Notes: generated by a model not told the origin, from the letters alone. Positions 9,611-19,536 are shown, counted from the first letter of the stretch. The stretch is DNA of 64,000 bases from Nitratireductor kimnyeongensis (GCF_019891395.1 NZ_CP078143.1:1464001-1528000); one strand, 5' to 3'. Numbers and translations: made by a program.

Positions 9611-10618
9611 ATGACCGTCAAAGTTGCCATCAACGGATTTGGCCGCATCGGCCGCAATGTCGTTCGCGCCATTTACGAATCGGGCCGCAAGGACATCGAC
9701 ATCGTTGCGATCAACGATCTCGGCCCCGTCGAAACCAATGCCCACCTTTTGCGCTATGATAGTGTGCATGGCCGCTTTCCCTCAGAGGTGAAGGTCGATG
9801 GTGACGCGATCAACATTGGCTCCGATTCTTTCAAAGTCTTTTCCGAGCGTGATCCCTCTAAGCTCCCCTGGGGTGAGCTCGGTGTCGATATCGTGATGGA
9901 ATGCACGGGTATCTTCACGGCCAAGGAAAAGGCAGCGCTCCACCTCGACGCCGGCGCCAAGCGCGTGCTGGTTTCGGCTCCGGCATCGGGCGCCGATCTG
10001 ACGGTGGTATACGGCGTCAACCATGACAAGCTTTCGAGCGAACACCGGGTCGTCTCCAACGCTTCCTGCACCACCAACTGCCTGGCACCGGTCGCCAAGG
10101 TCCTCAACGATGCTTTCGGTATCGAAAAAGGCTTCATGACCACGATCCACGCCTATACGGGCGATCAGCCAACGCTGGACACGATGCACAAGGATCTCTA
10201 CCGCGCCCGTGCTGCGGCCATGTCCATGATCCCGACATCGACGGGTGCCGCCAAGGCTGTCGGTCTCGTTCTGCCAGAACTCAATGGCAAGCTGGACGGC
10301 GTTTCCATCCGCGTCCCGACCCCGAATGTCTCGGTCATCGACTTCAAATTCGTGCCGAAGAAGAAGGTGACTGTCGAGGAGGTCAATCAGGCCCTCGTCG
10401 CTGCCGCCGACGGCGGGTTGAAAGGCATTCTGGCCTACACCAACGAGCCGCTCGTCTCGATTGACATGAATCACAACCCCGCTTCTTCCACCTTCGCGCT
10501 AGACCAGACCAAGGTGATTGAAGGCGATCTGGTTCGCGTCATGTCCTGGTACGACAATGAATGGGGCTTTTCGAACCGCATGGCCGACACGGCCGTGGCA
10601 TTCGGAAAGACGATCTGA
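9611..10618 (+). CDS. gap: Type I glyceraldehyde-3-phosphate dehydrogenase
   Basis: It oxidises glyceraldehyde 3-phosphate to 1,3-bisphosphoglycerate with NAD+ (or the reverse in gluconeogenesis). The 335-residue protein has the Rossmann start '[17 protein letters not shown]', the active-site loop '[17 protein letters not shown]' with nucleophile Cys153, and '[13 protein letters not shown]' near the C-terminus. GGAGG lies 6-10 nt upstream of the start. 136 bp after tkt and followed by a strong terminator, so tkt-gap may be one unit. Confidence 0.97.
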   Translation: MTVKVAINGFGRIGRNVVRAIYESGRKDIDIVAINDLGPVETNAHLLRYDSVHGRFPSEVKVDGDAINIGSDSFKVFSERDPSKLPWGELGVDIVMECTGIFTAKEKAALHLDAGAKRVLVSAPASGADLTVVYGVNHDKLSSEHRVVSNASCTTNCLAPVAKVLNDAFGIEKGFMTTIHAYTGDQPTLDTMHKDLYRARAAAMSMIPTSTGAAKAVGLVLPELNGKLDGVSIRVPTPNVSVIDFKFVPKKKVTVEEVNQALVAAADGGLKGILAYTNEPLVSIDMNHNPASSTFALDQTKVIEGDLVRVMSWYDNEWGFSNRMADTAVAFGKTI

Positions 10619-10641
10619 ACGACTCCACATGCCTTTTCGAA

Positions 10642-10668
10642 CGCCCGGCCGTCGCGCCGGGCGTTTTT
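10642..10668 (+). terminator. Rho-independent terminator of gap
   Basis: CGCCCGGC (10642-10649) pairs with GCCGGGCG (10656-10663), 6-nt loop, followed by TTTTTC. It lies 24 bp after the gap stop codon and should separate gap from the antiporter gene. Confidence 0.9.
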
Positions 10669-10757
10669 CTTTTGGCCCGGCTCTTGCATCTCACTTCCGC
10701 CGCACCTTTTATGGAAACAGAACAGCAACTTGAGGCAGGCGGGATTTCGGGAAGCGG

Positions 10758-12551
10758 ATGGATCAGGGCATCTACCTTATAACGTTGGTGGGCACGACAC
10801 TCGTGCTGTTTGCCGCGTTTTCGAGCCTGATTGCCTTTCGTTTCGGCGCTCCACTGCTTCTCATCTTCCTGGGCATCGGTCTGGCGGCTGGCACGGACGG
10901 GCTCGGACTTGATTTCGACAACGCATCGGTTGCCTATTTCATCTGCTCGCTGGCGCTCGCGGTCATCCTGTTTGATTCGGGGTTCGGCACGTCCATCTCA
11001 GCCTTTCGGCAGGCGGCGGCGCCCGCCGTCACGCTAGCAACGGTCGGCGTTTTGCTGACAGCCGGTCTTGTGGGTGTCGCGGCATACTATGTGACGGGCT
11101 TCAGCTGGCTTGAGTCGTTCCTGCTTGGCGCCACGGTGGCATCCACCGACGCCGCCGCCGTTTTCTTCCTTCTGCGTGTTGGAAACATCTCCGTGCGGGA
11201 GCGTGTGCGCTCGACACTCGAAGTGGAATCGGGATCGAACGACCCGATCGCAATCTTTCTCACGCTCTCTCTGGTCGGGCTCATTGCCGGCGGTGAAGCG
11301 ATAAAGGCAGGCGAACTCGCCACCGACGTGGCGCTTGGGTTCCTGCAGCAGATGGGCATCGGTCTCCTGGCCGGACTCGTCGGCGGCTGGAGCATCGTTC
11401 GGCTGGTCATCCGTCTCCGGCTGGAGCAGGGATTGTTGCCGATTTTCGTGCTGGCACTTTCACTCCTGGTCTTCGCACTTGCCGGCGCGATAGGCGGCTC
11501 CGGCTTTCTTGCCGTTTATGTGGCGGGGCTGATTGCCGGAAATGCAAAGCTGCGCTCCACAGCGATGCTCAAACGCTTTCAGGATGGCGTGACCTGGCTT
11601 GCACAGATCATCATGTTTCTTGTGCTCGGCCTCTTTGCCACACCTTCGCAGTTTGCCGAAATTGCGCTACCGGCTCTTTTCATCGGCTTGTTCCTAATCT
11701 TCGTTGCTCGTCCGTTGGCCGTGACACTGTGCCTGATGCCATTCCGCTTCTCGCCAGCCGAGAATGCCTTCATTTCGTGGGTGGGACTGCGCGGTGCGGT
11801 GTCGATCCTTCTTGCGATCACCCCGCTCATCGACGAGTTGCCCAATGGGCGTCCGTTGTTCAACATCGTGTTCATCATCGTGCTGGTCTCGCTGATCGTT
11901 CAGGGCTGGACAGTGGGACCGCTGGCGCGCCGGCTGGGGCTGACGCTTCCGCCGCGGATGGGACCTCTGAACAAAGTGGAATTGGAGTTGCCCGGCTCGG
12001 CCCGCCACGAACTTCTCGCCTATCGCGTGGTGGCGGGAAGCCCCGTGGAACGCGGTCAACGCATTCCACGCTGGGCAAAACCTTCCCTTGTTGTGCGCGA
12101 TGGCCGATCCATGACCTACCAGTACGCCGGCCGACTTTCCGCTGGTGATCATGTCTATATTTTCGTGCCTGACCGCTACCCCCGCCTGCTTGACCGTCTG
12201 TTCGCCAGCCCGGTGGAGATGGACCCTGAAGATGCAGAGTTTTTTGGAGCCTTTGCGGTCGACCCGGAACGGCCGGCATCCGACATTGAGGCTGCCTATG
12301 CGACGGGTCTAAACGAAGAAGACCAGAAGAAAACAATCGCCGATCTCCTGCGGGAGCGGCTGGGTGGCCGCGCGGAATATGGTGACCGGACGACACTGGG
12401 CGAGATCGAGCTGATTGTGCGCGACGTGGATGAAAACGGACGAATCAGCGCTGTCGGCCTTTCAATGGAGCCACAGCCTGTCGAGCCCAGCCTGCCGCTT
12501 CTTCTGTTGAGCCCGCGTGAGCTGTTGCGACGCCTGCTTCGCAAAATTTAG
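10758..12551 (+). CDS. Potassium/proton antiporter (CPA1, NhaP2/CvrA type)
   Basis: A 597-residue CPA1-family antiporter. Residues ~1-390 form about 12 transmembrane helices with the family motifs '[13 protein letters not shown]', '[19 protein letters not shown]', '[15 protein letters not shown]' (the ion-binding ND pair) and '[19 protein letters not shown]'. The cytoplasmic part holds a TrkA-C (RCK_C) domain at about 405-480 and a C-terminal CorC/HlyC-like domain from about 490, the layout of NhaP2 (CvrA), which exports K+ for protons. It sits between gap and pgk on the same strand behind a terminator, so it probably has its own promoter. Confidence 0.9.
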   Translation: MDQGIYLITLVGTTLVLFAAFSSLIAFRFGAPLLLIFLGIGLAAGTDGLGLDFDNASVAYFICSLALAVILFDSGFGTSISAFRQAAAPAVTLATVGVLLTAGLVGVAAYYVTGFSWLESFLLGATVASTDAAAVFFLLRVGNISVRERVRSTLEVESGSNDPIAIFLTLSLVGLIAGGEAIKAGELATDVALGFLQQMGIGLLAGLVGGWSIVRLVIRLRLEQGLLPIFVLALSLLVFALAGAIGGSGFLAVYVAGLIAGNAKLRSTAMLKRFQDGVTWLAQIIMFLVLGLFATPSQFAEIALPALFIGLFLIFVARPLAVTLCLMPFRFSPAENAFISWVGLRGAVSILLAITPLIDELPNGRPLFNIVFIIVLVSLIVQGWTVGPLARRLGLTLPPRMGPLNKVELELPGSARHELLAYRVVAGSPVERGQRIPRWAKPSLVVRDGRSMTYQYAGRLSAGDHVYIFVPDRYPRLLDRLFASPVEMDPEDAEFFGAFAVDPERPASDIEAAYATGLNEEDQKKTIADLLRERLGGRAEYGDRTTLGEIELIVRDVDENGRISAVGLSMEPQPVEPSLPLLLLSPRELLRRLLRKI

Positions 12552-12700
12552 CAGAGCCGGCCGAGGGCGCACGCGCCATCTTGCACACAGCGTGCGGCAC
12601 TGTATGGTCGCCAACGAAAATGCACCAAGATTCCATCAGCGGTTCGGGACGGGCAGCCCCTGATCCAAAGCGAACCCCTCACAGGAGACATCGACGCGCC

Positions 12701-13903
12701 ATGCCGGACTTCAAGACCCTTGACGATCTCAACGACATTGCAGGCAAACGTGTGCTGGTGCGTGTTGACCTGAACGTGCCGGTGAAGGATGGCAAGGTGA
12801 GCGACACCACGCGCATCGAACGCGTCGCGCCGACCATCCAGGAGCTTTCCAGCAAGGGTGCCAAGGTGATCCTGATGGCGCATTTCGGCCGTCCGAAGGG
12901 AAAGCCCGATCCGGCAGCATCGCTGGAGCCCATTGCCTATGCAGTGGAGAGTGTGCTCGATCATCGAGTGCATTTCGCCAAGGACTGCATCGGCACGCCG
13001 ACTGCAAACGCAATCAACGAGATGGCGGGAGGAGACATTCTGCTTCTCGAAAACACGCGTTTCCATGAAGGCGAAGAGAAGAACGACCCGGATTTTGCAA
13101 AGGCTCTGGCGGAGAATGGCGACGTCTATGTCAACGATGCTTTCTCAGCCGCCCATCGCGCCCACGCCTCGACAGAGGGGCTCGCCCATCTGCTGCCGGC
13201 CTATGCGGGCCGCACCATGCAGGCGGAGCTGGAAGCGCTGGAGAAAGGCCTTGGCAAACCGGCCAAACCCGTGCTCGCCATTGTCGGCGGTGCGAAGGTT
13301 TCCACCAAGATCGATCTGCTGATGAATCTGGTGAAGAAGGTCGACGCACTGGTGATCGGCGGCGGCATGGCCAACACGTTCCTTGCCGCGCGTGGCACGG
13401 AGGTCGGAAAATCGCTGTGCGAACACGACCTGGCGCAAACTGCGAAGCAGATCATGATCGAAGCCGCAGAATCCGGCTGTGCGCTCGTCCTTCCCGTGGA
13501 TGGCGTGGTCGCGCGTGAATTCAAGGCAGGCGCAGAGAGCGAAACGGTCGACATCGAAAGCGTTCCGTCAGACGCCATGATCCTCGATGTAGGACCGAAG
13601 AGTGTCGAGAAGGTGAATGAGTGGCTTGACCGCGCTGACACCGTGGTCTGGAACGGCCCGCTGGGCGCTTTCGAGATCGAACCATTCGACGCGGCAACCG
13701 TGGCGGCGGCAAAACACGCGGCACACCGAACCATTGAGGGATTGCTCGTTTCGGTAGCCGGCGGCGGCGACACGGTGGCAGCACTGAACCACGCCGGTGT
13801 GGCCGAGGAGTTTTCCTACGTGTCCACTGCAGGCGGCGCGTTTCTTGAATGGATGGAAGGCAAGAAACTGCCGGGCGTGGAGGCACTTTCGAACAACCGT
13901 TAA
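12701..13903 (+). CDS. pgk: Phosphoglycerate kinase
   Basis: PGK transfers the acyl phosphate of 1,3-bisphosphoglycerate to ADP. The 400-residue protein shows '[25 protein letters not shown]', '[11 protein letters not shown]', '[14 protein letters not shown]', '[14 protein letters not shown]', '[14 protein letters not shown]' and the C-terminal '[14 protein letters not shown]'. I chose MPDFKTLDD at 12701 because it matches the family start and has AGGAG 13 nt upstream; the frame is open for another 40 non-conserved codons upstream. Confidence 0.97.
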   Translation: MPDFKTLDDLNDIAGKRVLVRVDLNVPVKDGKVSDTTRIERVAPTIQELSSKGAKVILMAHFGRPKGKPDPAASLEPIAYAVESVLDHRVHFAKDCIGTPTANAINEMAGGDILLLENTRFHEGEEKNDPDFAKALAENGDVYVNDAFSAAHRAHASTEGLAHLLPAYAGRTMQAELEALEKGLGKPAKPVLAIVGGAKVSTKIDLLMNLVKKVDALVIGGGMANTFLAARGTEVGKSLCEHDLAQTAKQIMIEAAESGCALVLPVDGVVAREFKAGAESETVDIESVPSDAMILDVGPKSVEKVNEWLDRADTVVWNGPLGAFEIEPFDAATVAAAKHAAHRTIEGLLVSVAGGGDTVAALNHAGVAEEFSYVSTAGGAFLEWMEGKKLPGVEALSNNR

Positions 13904-14012
13904 GCAAAATGTGAATAGTCTGTCATTTCAATCGATTAGGGGTCTTGAGGGCGCATTCCGTTTGTCATCGGCATCTGCTATCGCCCGGTCATGACAAGAC
14001 AGGAGACCTGAA

Positions 14013-15035
14013 ATGAGCGAACGCCTTGAGGATATTGCAGCTGCCATGGTGATCCCCGGACAGGGGATTCTGGCGGCGGATGAAAGCTCCGGCACCATCA
14101 AGAAGCGCTTCGACACGATCGGGCTGGAATCGACGGAAGAGAACCGGCGTGACTATCGCGAGATGATGTTCCGCGCCGATGCGGCGATGAAGGATTGCAT
14201 CTCCGGCGTCATCCTCTACGACGAGACGATCCGCCAGAAGGCTGCCGACGGCACACCGCTGGTCGATGTCATCAAGGCCTCCGGCGCCGTGCCGGGCATC
14301 AAGGTCGATGGCGGCGCCAAGCCGCTCGCCGGCTTCGATGGTGAGACCATCACCGAAGGCCTCGACGGCCTGCGCGAGCGCCTGGCCGAATATTATGGCC
14401 TTGGCGCACGTTTCGCCAAATGGCGCGGCGTGATCTCCATCTCGAACGACCTGCCAAACTGGGGAGCTCTGAAGCAGAACGCACAGGCGCTTGCCCGCTA
14501 TGCCGCACTCTGCCAGGAAGCCGGCATTGTGCCGATCGTCGAGCCTGAAGTGCTGATGGACGGCAAACCGGGCGATCATTCCATCGACCGCTGCTACCAG
14601 GTGACTGAGTGGGTTCTGAAGACCGTCTTTGCCGAGCTCTACGATGCGCGTGTTTCGCTTGAGGGCATCGTCTTGAAGCCGAACATGGTGATCGACGGCA
14701 AGAACGCCCGCAAGGCGAGCCGCGAGGAAGTGGCGGAGAAGACCGTGCGCTGCCTGAAATCGACCGTGCCGGCCGCGGTGCCCGGCATCGCCTTCCTGTC
14801 CGGCGGCCAGTCGGACGAGGAAGCGACGGCGCATCTCTCGCTCATGAATGCCGGCTTCGACATGCCGTGGGCGCTGACCTTCTCTTACGGTCGCGCGCTG
14901 CAGGCTGCCGCGCTCAAGACCTGGGCCGGCAAGAAGGAAAACGTGGCAGCAGCGCAGAAGGCTTTCGCGCACCGTGCGAAGATGAACAGTCTCGCCGCCA
15001 CCGGCCAGTGGAAGCAGGACCTCGAGGCTGCCTGA
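14013..15035 (+). CDS. fba: Class I fructose-bisphosphate aldolase
   Basis: It cleaves fructose 1,6-bisphosphate to dihydroxyacetone phosphate and glyceraldehyde 3-phosphate. The 340-residue protein is the Schiff-base (class I) type: 'GILAADESSGTIKKRF' at residues 20-35, 'EPEVLMDG', the Schiff-base lysine in 'EGIVLKPNMV' (about residue 222) and 'FLSGGQSDEEAT'. Class I enzymes are metal-independent and usual in rhizobia (FbaB of Sinorhizobium). Start has AGGAG 9 nt upstream. It follows pgk by 109 bp and ends at a terminator. Confidence 0.95.
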   Translation: MSERLEDIAAAMVIPGQGILAADESSGTIKKRFDTIGLESTEENRRDYREMMFRADAAMKDCISGVILYDETIRQKAADGTPLVDVIKASGAVPGIKVDGGAKPLAGFDGETITEGLDGLRERLAEYYGLGARFAKWRGVISISNDLPNWGALKQNAQALARYAALCQEAGIVPIVEPEVLMDGKPGDHSIDRCYQVTEWVLKTVFAELYDARVSLEGIVLKPNMVIDGKNARKASREEVAEKTVRCLKSTVPAAVPGIAFLSGGQSDEEATAHLSLMNAGFDMPWALTFSYGRALQAAALKTWAGKKENVAAAQKAFAHRAKMNSLAATGQWKQDLEAA

Positions 15036-15065
15036 TCAGTCAGGCACATAGAGAACGCATATCGC

Positions 15066-15100
15066 GGCCCGTCAACGAAGGTTGGCGGGCCATTTTCTTT
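15066..15100 (+). terminator. Rho-independent terminator of fba
   Basis: An 11-bp stem (15066-15076 with 15081-15091, one G-T pair) with a GAAG tetraloop is followed by ATTTTCTTT. It closes the tkt-gap-pgk-fba cluster. Confidence 0.85.
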
Positions 15101-15117
15101 GCAGCGAGCGAGAAGCA

Positions 15118-15279
15118 CTACTCTCCTCCACGCAGAAGGATGGTGAGCGAGACCGCAGCCAGCGCGATCAGGGCCAGCTTCCAGAAATCGGCGCGACGCC
15201 TCAGGCCCGGAAGGCCAAGCGGCTTGATGATGTGCACCACCATCATCGCCAGAATGAGAAGAAGCAGGATCTTGGTCAT
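15118..15279 (-). CDS. Small two-helix membrane protein, hypothetical
   Basis: A 53-residue protein with two hydrophobic segments: residues 2-16 (TKILLLLILAMMVVH) and 31-48 (WKLALIALAAVSLTILL), separated by a basic stretch GLPGLRRRADFWK. Small proteins of this kind follow the class I aldolase gene in other rhizobia, which supports it being real, but no function is known. The ribosome site is weak. Convergent with fba and divergent from prpE; the prpE frame overlaps its upstream region only in non-conserved codons. Confidence 0.55.
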   Translation of the reverse strand: MTKILLLLILAMMVVHIIKPLGLPGLRRRADFWKLALIALAAVSLTILLRGGE

Positions 15280-15428
15280 GAAGGCCCGATTCGCGAAGTC
15301 AGACCCTCTTGTGCCTTTCCGCCTGCCGCCTGTCAAAACGGCGTGTTCTCCGCAAGTCTGATTTACGTGCAGCCTCCCGATCCGCTAACCTCTTTGGAAA
15401 GAGGCTCAAACCGCAGGGAGGAGGCGGG

Positions 15429-17330
15429 ATGACGTCGCGCTATCACGAGGTCTATTCGGGCTGGCAGCAGGATCCCGAAGGATTCTGGGCGAAAGCCGCT
15501 GCCGAGATTGACTGGTTCAGTCCCTGGGAAAAGGTGTTCGACGCAAAGGCGGGTGTCTATGGACACTGGTTTCCCGGCGCGACCTGCAACACGTGTTTCA
15601 ATGCGGTGGACCGGCATGTGGAGGGCGGGCGCAAGGATCAGCCCGCCCTCATCCACGACAGCCCCATCAGCGGCCGGAAGAAAAGCTTCACCTATGGCGA
15701 GCTGAAAGACGAGGTTTCGGCGCTGGCGTCCGTGCTTAAGGATTTCGGTGTCGGCAAGGGCGACCGCGTGGTCATCTACATGCCCATGGTGCCGGAGGCG
15801 GTGTTCGCCATGCTGGCCTGCGCGCGCATCGGCGCGGTGCATTCGGTGGTGTTCGGCGGATTCGCCGCCCGCGAACTGGCCGCACGCATCGACGACGCGG
15901 CGCCAAAGGCAATCATATCGGCCTCCTGTGGGCTGGAGCCCGGCCGCGTGGTGGCCTACAAGCCGCTGCTTGACGAGGCGATCCGCCTCTGTGCCGCGAA
16001 GCCGGAGGCCTGCCTGATCCTGCAGCGGGAGGAACAGCGCTGCGACCTGACGGAAGGCCGCGACCATGATTACGCGGCGCTTGTGGACGCAGCGCGCTCG
16101 GCAGGCCGCGCGGTGGACTGCGAACCGGTGCTCGCAACCGACCCGCTCTATATCCTCTACACGTCGGGCACGACGGGACGGCCAAAGGGCGTGGTGCGCG
16201 ACAATGGCGGCCACATGGTGCGGCTGAAATGGTCGATGTTCAACGAGTTCGGCATAGAACCCGGCGAGACATTCTGGGCGGCCTCGGATGTAGGCTGGGT
16301 GGTGGGCCATTCCTACATCGTCTATGCGCCGTTACTTCACGGCTGCACCACGGTGCTTTTCGAAGGAAAGCCGGTCGGTACGCCCGACGCCGGGGTGTTC
16401 TGGCGGGTGATCGCGGAGCACAATGTGGCCGCTCTCTTCACCGCGCCGACCGCGTTTCGCGCGATCCGCACGGCCGACCCGGACGCAGAGATGCTGGCCC
16501 CACACAACCTCACCGCTTTCCGCACACTTTTCCTGGCCGGCGAAAGAGCCGATCCCGACACGGTAAAATGGGCGGAGAAGACACTGGGTGTTCCGGTCAT
16601 CGATCACTGGTGGCAAACAGAAACCGGCGCGCCGATCAGCCAGGATCCGGTCGGGCTTGGCATGCTGCCGGTAAAATACGGTTCGCCCGGTGTCCCGATG
16701 CCGGGTTATGATGTTCGGGTTCTGGACGATGCTGGGTTTCCGGTGCCCGCAGGCACACTTGGCAACGTGGTGGTGAAACTGCCATTGCCGCCCGGCGCAC
16801 TACCGACACTCTGGAACGATGACAAACGTTTTCGCGATGCCTATCTCGCCGAGTTTCCCGGATATTACAAAACGGCAGACGCCGGCATGCTGGACGAAGA
16901 TGGCTATCTCTTCATCATGGCGCGCACCGACGACATCATCAACGTGGCGGGCCATCGGCTTTCCACCGGCGGCATGGAAGAAGTGGTGGCCGAACATCCA
17001 GCCGTCGCCGAATGCGCGGTGATCGGCATTGCCGATCCGCTCAAAGGACAAGTGCCCTGCGGCTTCGTGGTGCTGCACGGAAGGGCGCAGACCGATATGG
17101 GCACCGTGGAGCAGGAGCTGATCGCCATGGTGCGCGAGCGGATCGGGCCTGTCGCGGCCTTCAAGAAGGTGGTGGCTGTGAAACGCCTGCCCAAAACACG
17201 TTCCGGCAAGATCTTGCGCGCAACCATGCAGAAGATCGCCGACCGTCAGGAGTGGACCATGCCCGCCACCATTGATGACCCGAGCATACTGGACGAAATC
17301 GGCGAGGCACTTGGCAAAACGCCGGGCTGA
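15429..17330 (+). CDS. prpE: Propionyl-CoA synthetase
   Basis: It activates propionate (and related short acids) to acyl-CoA through an acyl-adenylate. The 633-residue protein is an ACS/PrpE-type AMP-forming ligase: N-terminal ACAS_N region (YHEVYSGWQQDPEGFWAKAA), P-loop 'YILYTSGTTGRPKGVV', 'DHWWQTETGAP', 'YKTADAGMLDEDGYLFIMARTDDIINVAGHRLSTGGMEE' and the C-terminal 'KTRSGKILRATM' whose lysine is the usual acetylation-controlled residue. Start 15429 has GGGAGGAGG just upstream. The SDR gene follows 82 bp downstream on the same strand. Confidence 0.93.
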   Translation: MTSRYHEVYSGWQQDPEGFWAKAAAEIDWFSPWEKVFDAKAGVYGHWFPGATCNTCFNAVDRHVEGGRKDQPALIHDSPISGRKKSFTYGELKDEVSALASVLKDFGVGKGDRVVIYMPMVPEAVFAMLACARIGAVHSVVFGGFAARELAARIDDAAPKAIISASCGLEPGRVVAYKPLLDEAIRLCAAKPEACLILQREEQRCDLTEGRDHDYAALVDAARSAGRAVDCEPVLATDPLYILYTSGTTGRPKGVVRDNGGHMVRLKWSMFNEFGIEPGETFWAASDVGWVVGHSYIVYAPLLHGCTTVLFEGKPVGTPDAGVFWRVIAEHNVAALFTAPTAFRAIRTADPDAEMLAPHNLTAFRTLFLAGERADPDTVKWAEKTLGVPVIDHWWQTETGAPISQDPVGLGMLPVKYGSPGVPMPGYDVRVLDDAGFPVPAGTLGNVVVKLPLPPGALPTLWNDDKRFRDAYLAEFPGYYKTADAGMLDEDGYLFIMARTDDIINVAGHRLSTGGMEEVVAEHPAVAECAVIGIADPLKGQVPCGFVVLHGRAQTDMGTVEQELIAMVRERIGPVAAFKKVVAVKRLPKTRSGKILRATMQKIADRQEWTMPATIDDPSILDEIGEALGKTPG

Positions 17331-17412
17331 ACCCCGGTGATCCCGTCTTCGGGACTTGACCTTCCCAAGCCTGCGGCGCAGGGTCCAGCCGTTTTCAGCA
17401 TGAGGGCTCAAC

Positions 17413-18207
17413 ATGGCACTGGACGGCAAGACGGCAATCGTAACGGGCGGCGCGGGCGGCATAGGCTATGCAATCGCCGAGCGGTTCCTGCGCCATGGCG
17501 TCAAGGTCGTGATCGCCGATCTGGAGGGGGAGAAAGGTGCGCGGGCTCTATCCGACCTGGAAAGGCTTGGGGATGCGCGCTTCGTGAAAGCGGATGTGAG
17601 CAAGCGTCTCGACGTGCACAACCTCCTGGCGGAAACGATCGACGCCTTTGGCGATGTCGACATTCTCGTCAACAATGCCGGGGTTGTGCACGCGGCGGAT
17701 TTCCTGGATCTAAAGGAAGAAGATTTCAACCGGGTTCTCGACACCAATCTCAAAGGCACCTTCCTCACCGGGCAAGCCGTTGCACGCTATATGGTTGAAA
17801 AGGTCGAAGGCGGCGGTGCCGCGGGAACCATCATCAACATGTCGTCGATCAATGCCATTCTCGCCATACCCGAGCAGATCGCCTACACGGTATCCAAGGG
17901 GGGCGTCAGCCAGCTTACCCGCGTCATGGCACTGGCGCTTGCGCCCTATGGCATCCGCGTCAATGCCATTGGACCGGGTTCAATTGCGACCGACATGCTC
18001 GCCAGCGTGAACAACGATCAGTCGGCTCGCAACCGTATGCTGTCGCGCACCCCGCTCGGGCGTGTTGGAGAACCGGGCGAAATCGCATCGATAGCGACCT
18101 TTCTGGCCGACGACGATTCCAGCTATGTGACCGGCCAGACCATCTATGCCGACGGTGGCCGGCTGCCGTTGAACTACACGGTCGAGGTGAAGCCGGAGAT
18201 CTCCTGA
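17413..18207 (+). CDS. SDR-family oxidoreductase
   Basis: A classical short-chain dehydrogenase of 264 residues: cofactor motif 'TGGAGGIG' (11-18), 'ADL' after beta-2 (NAD+ preferred), 'NNAG' (about 91), Ser in 'NMSSINAILA' (about 144), and the catalytic 'YTVSK' (about 158-162). The C-terminal 'SSYVTGQTIYADGGR' is standard. The substrate is unknown; similar proteins are annotated as glucose 1-dehydrogenase or 3-oxoacyl reductase without proof. It lies 82 bp downstream of prpE. Confidence 0.9.
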   Translation: MALDGKTAIVTGGAGGIGYAIAERFLRHGVKVVIADLEGEKGARALSDLERLGDARFVKADVSKRLDVHNLLAETIDAFGDVDILVNNAGVVHAADFLDLKEEDFNRVLDTNLKGTFLTGQAVARYMVEKVEGGGAAGTIINMSSINAILAIPEQIAYTVSKGGVSQLTRVMALALAPYGIRVNAIGPGSIATDMLASVNNDQSARNRMLSRTPLGRVGEPGEIASIATFLADDDSSYVTGQTIYADGGRLPLNYTVEVKPEIS

Positions 18208-18267
18208 CAAAACGCTGTCACCACCACGAAGCGATAATACTTCTGCCAGAATCAGGAGATTGTCGCC

Positions 18268-18426
18268 ATGCCAGACTTCCTCGGAAGCTTCATTCGTGCC
18301 GTCCGCCGTTGGGCCGATCAAACCGGCGATCTTCGGCGGAAGTTGACAAGACGAATGCTGAACGACCTGCCGAACACGTTACAACGCGACATTGACTGGG
18401 ATCCGACCAGTCGAGACCGGCTATAA
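18268..18426 (+). CDS. DUF1127-like small basic protein
   Basis: A 52-residue gene with an AGGAG 9 nt before its ATG. The product ends in 'RRKLTRRMLNDLPNTLQRDIDW', which matches the DUF1127 core (R-x-L-x-x-L-P-D-x-x-L-x-D-I-G-W) apart from D to N and G to D changes. DUF1127 proteins are Arg-rich small proteins of alphaproteobacteria linked to RNA binding, phosphate and carbon physiology. The N-terminus 'PDFLGSFIRAVRRWADQ' is amphipathic. It begins 61 bp after the SDR gene and is followed by a strong hairpin. Confidence 0.72.
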   Translation: MPDFLGSFIRAVRRWADQTGDLRRKLTRRMLNDLPNTLQRDIDWDPTSRDRL

Positions 18427-18455
18427 ACCTCTAAAGATCTCGGGTAACAGCTTCG

Positions 18456-18489
18456 CAGCCCTCCTGACGCAATGTTGTCAGGAGGGCTG
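18456..18489. terminator. 13-bp perfect inverted repeat after the DUF1127-like gene
   Basis: CAGCCCTCCTGAC (18456-18468) and GTCAGGAGGGCTG (18477-18489) pair perfectly across an 8-nt loop. There is no U-tract on either strand, so it may be a factor-assisted terminator, a 3'-end stabiliser of the DUF1127-like mRNA, or an operator for the downstream regulator. Confidence 0.6.
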
Positions 18490-18527
18490 TGTCATTGTCA
18501 GCATTCGACAATGGAGGGTTGTGAAAC

Positions 18528-18809
18528 ATGTCCGATACGTTGCCACTGAACGCAGTGGTCTGGGCAGAGATTCCTGATACCGACCTCGATCGCGCGGGGG
18601 CTGCTGATCCCGCCGCGGTCCCGGACGAGCCAGTTCCGCGCGAGGATGAGCCGAAAAGTTAACTGGCCGTCCCTGCCTCGTCGGAAGGTGCCATGGAGCG
18701 TGTCACAACAAATGGTGGCGAACTGGTATCATCCATAATCACTATTCCTGACGGTCGTTTCGTGTATTGTCTCGACCCCGACGGAAACAGCTTCGGAATT
18801 TTTGCGTGA
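18528..18809 (+). pseudogene. Decayed VOC (glyoxalase-like) family gene
   Basis: A single frame from an ATG at 18528 (GGAGG upstream) to a TGA at 18807-18809 carries both ends of a VOC-family protein but is broken. The first part starts MSDTLPLNAVVWAEIPDTDL, the standard VOC N-terminus ('VVWxEIPVTDLxRA...FY'). An in-frame TAA follows at 18660-18662, and the second part, from LAVPASSEGAMERV to FVYCLDPDGNSFGIFA, is the standard VOC C-terminus. The middle (~45 residues of the usual ~125) is missing and replaced by an acidic stretch. VOC genes are often paired with a WYL/YafY regulator such as the next gene, so this looks like a former partner. Its tail still supplies the regulator's ribosome site. 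Confidence 0.8.
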
Positions 18810-18821
18810 GGAGAAATACGC

Positions 18822-19532
18822 ATGCGCCGTGCTGACCGACTTTTCCAAATCGTCCAGCATTTGCGGGGCGGGCGCCTGGTTACGGCGCGACTTTTGAGCG
18901 AACGCCTCGAGGTTTCCGAGCGAACGATCTATCGCGATATTGCCGATCTTCAGTCCACCGGAGTACCAATCGACGGTGAGGCTGGCGTCGGATATTTGAT
19001 GCGGGAGGGCTTCGAACTCCCGCCCCTTATGTTCACGCGAAACGAGATCGTGGCCCTGGTGGCGGGCGCTCGTATGGTTCGCGCCTTTGGCGGCGCGGCC
19101 ATGGCCCGTGCGGCGGAAGAGGCGCTGGTGAAGATAGGAACCGTCCTGCCGGAGCCGGAACGCGACCGCATTTCACGCACCGAGATCCATACCCCGCGCT
19201 GGGTGGTGAGCGATATCGAGCGCGAGGCCATCGACACGCTGGAACGCTCAGTGGATACACGGGACGTGCTGTCCATAGACTACCGGGACGAAGCCGGGCG
19301 CACCTCGAAGCGCGACGTTCGTCCACTTGGTCTTTGGTTCTGGGGAAAAGTGTGGACGCTGGTAGCGTGGTGTGAGTTACGCGGAGATTTTCGCACGTTC
19401 CGCATCGACCGGATAGCCGCCATGACTCTTGCCGGGCGAACGTTCCGCCCCGAGCGCGGCAAGCAGCTGGCGGACTTCTACAGGCGGATGGAAATGCACG
19501 AGGCCATGATGGGCAGGGCCTGCGCCAGCTGA
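18822..19532 (+). CDS. YafY-type HTH/WYL-domain transcriptional regulator
   Basis: A 236-residue regulator: N-terminal HTH_11 domain (residues 1-58, 'RADRLFQIVQHLRGGRLVTARLLSERLEVSERTIYRDIADL'), then a WYL domain (about 140-220) with 'LSIDYRDEAGRTSKRDVRPLGLWFWGKVWTLVAWCELRGDFRTFRIDRI', where the canonical W-Y-L triad reads 'WTL'. WYL domains bind small ligands or nucleic acids. GAGGAG upstream of the start overlaps the end of the VOC pseudogene. Such regulators commonly control the adjacent VOC gene; here that target is broken. Confidence 0.9.
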   Translation: MRRADRLFQIVQHLRGGRLVTARLLSERLEVSERTIYRDIADLQSTGVPIDGEAGVGYLMREGFELPPLMFTRNEIVALVAGARMVRAFGGAAMARAAEEALVKIGTVLPEPERDRISRTEIHTPRWVVSDIEREAIDTLERSVDTRDVLSIDYRDEAGRTSKRDVRPLGLWFWGKVWTLVAWCELRGDFRTFRIDRIAAMTLAGRTFRPERGKQLADFYRRMEMHEAMMGRACAS

Positions 19533-19536
19533 GGCG

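Noticed and set aside
13989..14972. 327-codon minus-strand frame opposite fba
   Set aside because: Reverse complement of the aldolase gene, no ribosome site and no recognisable domains.
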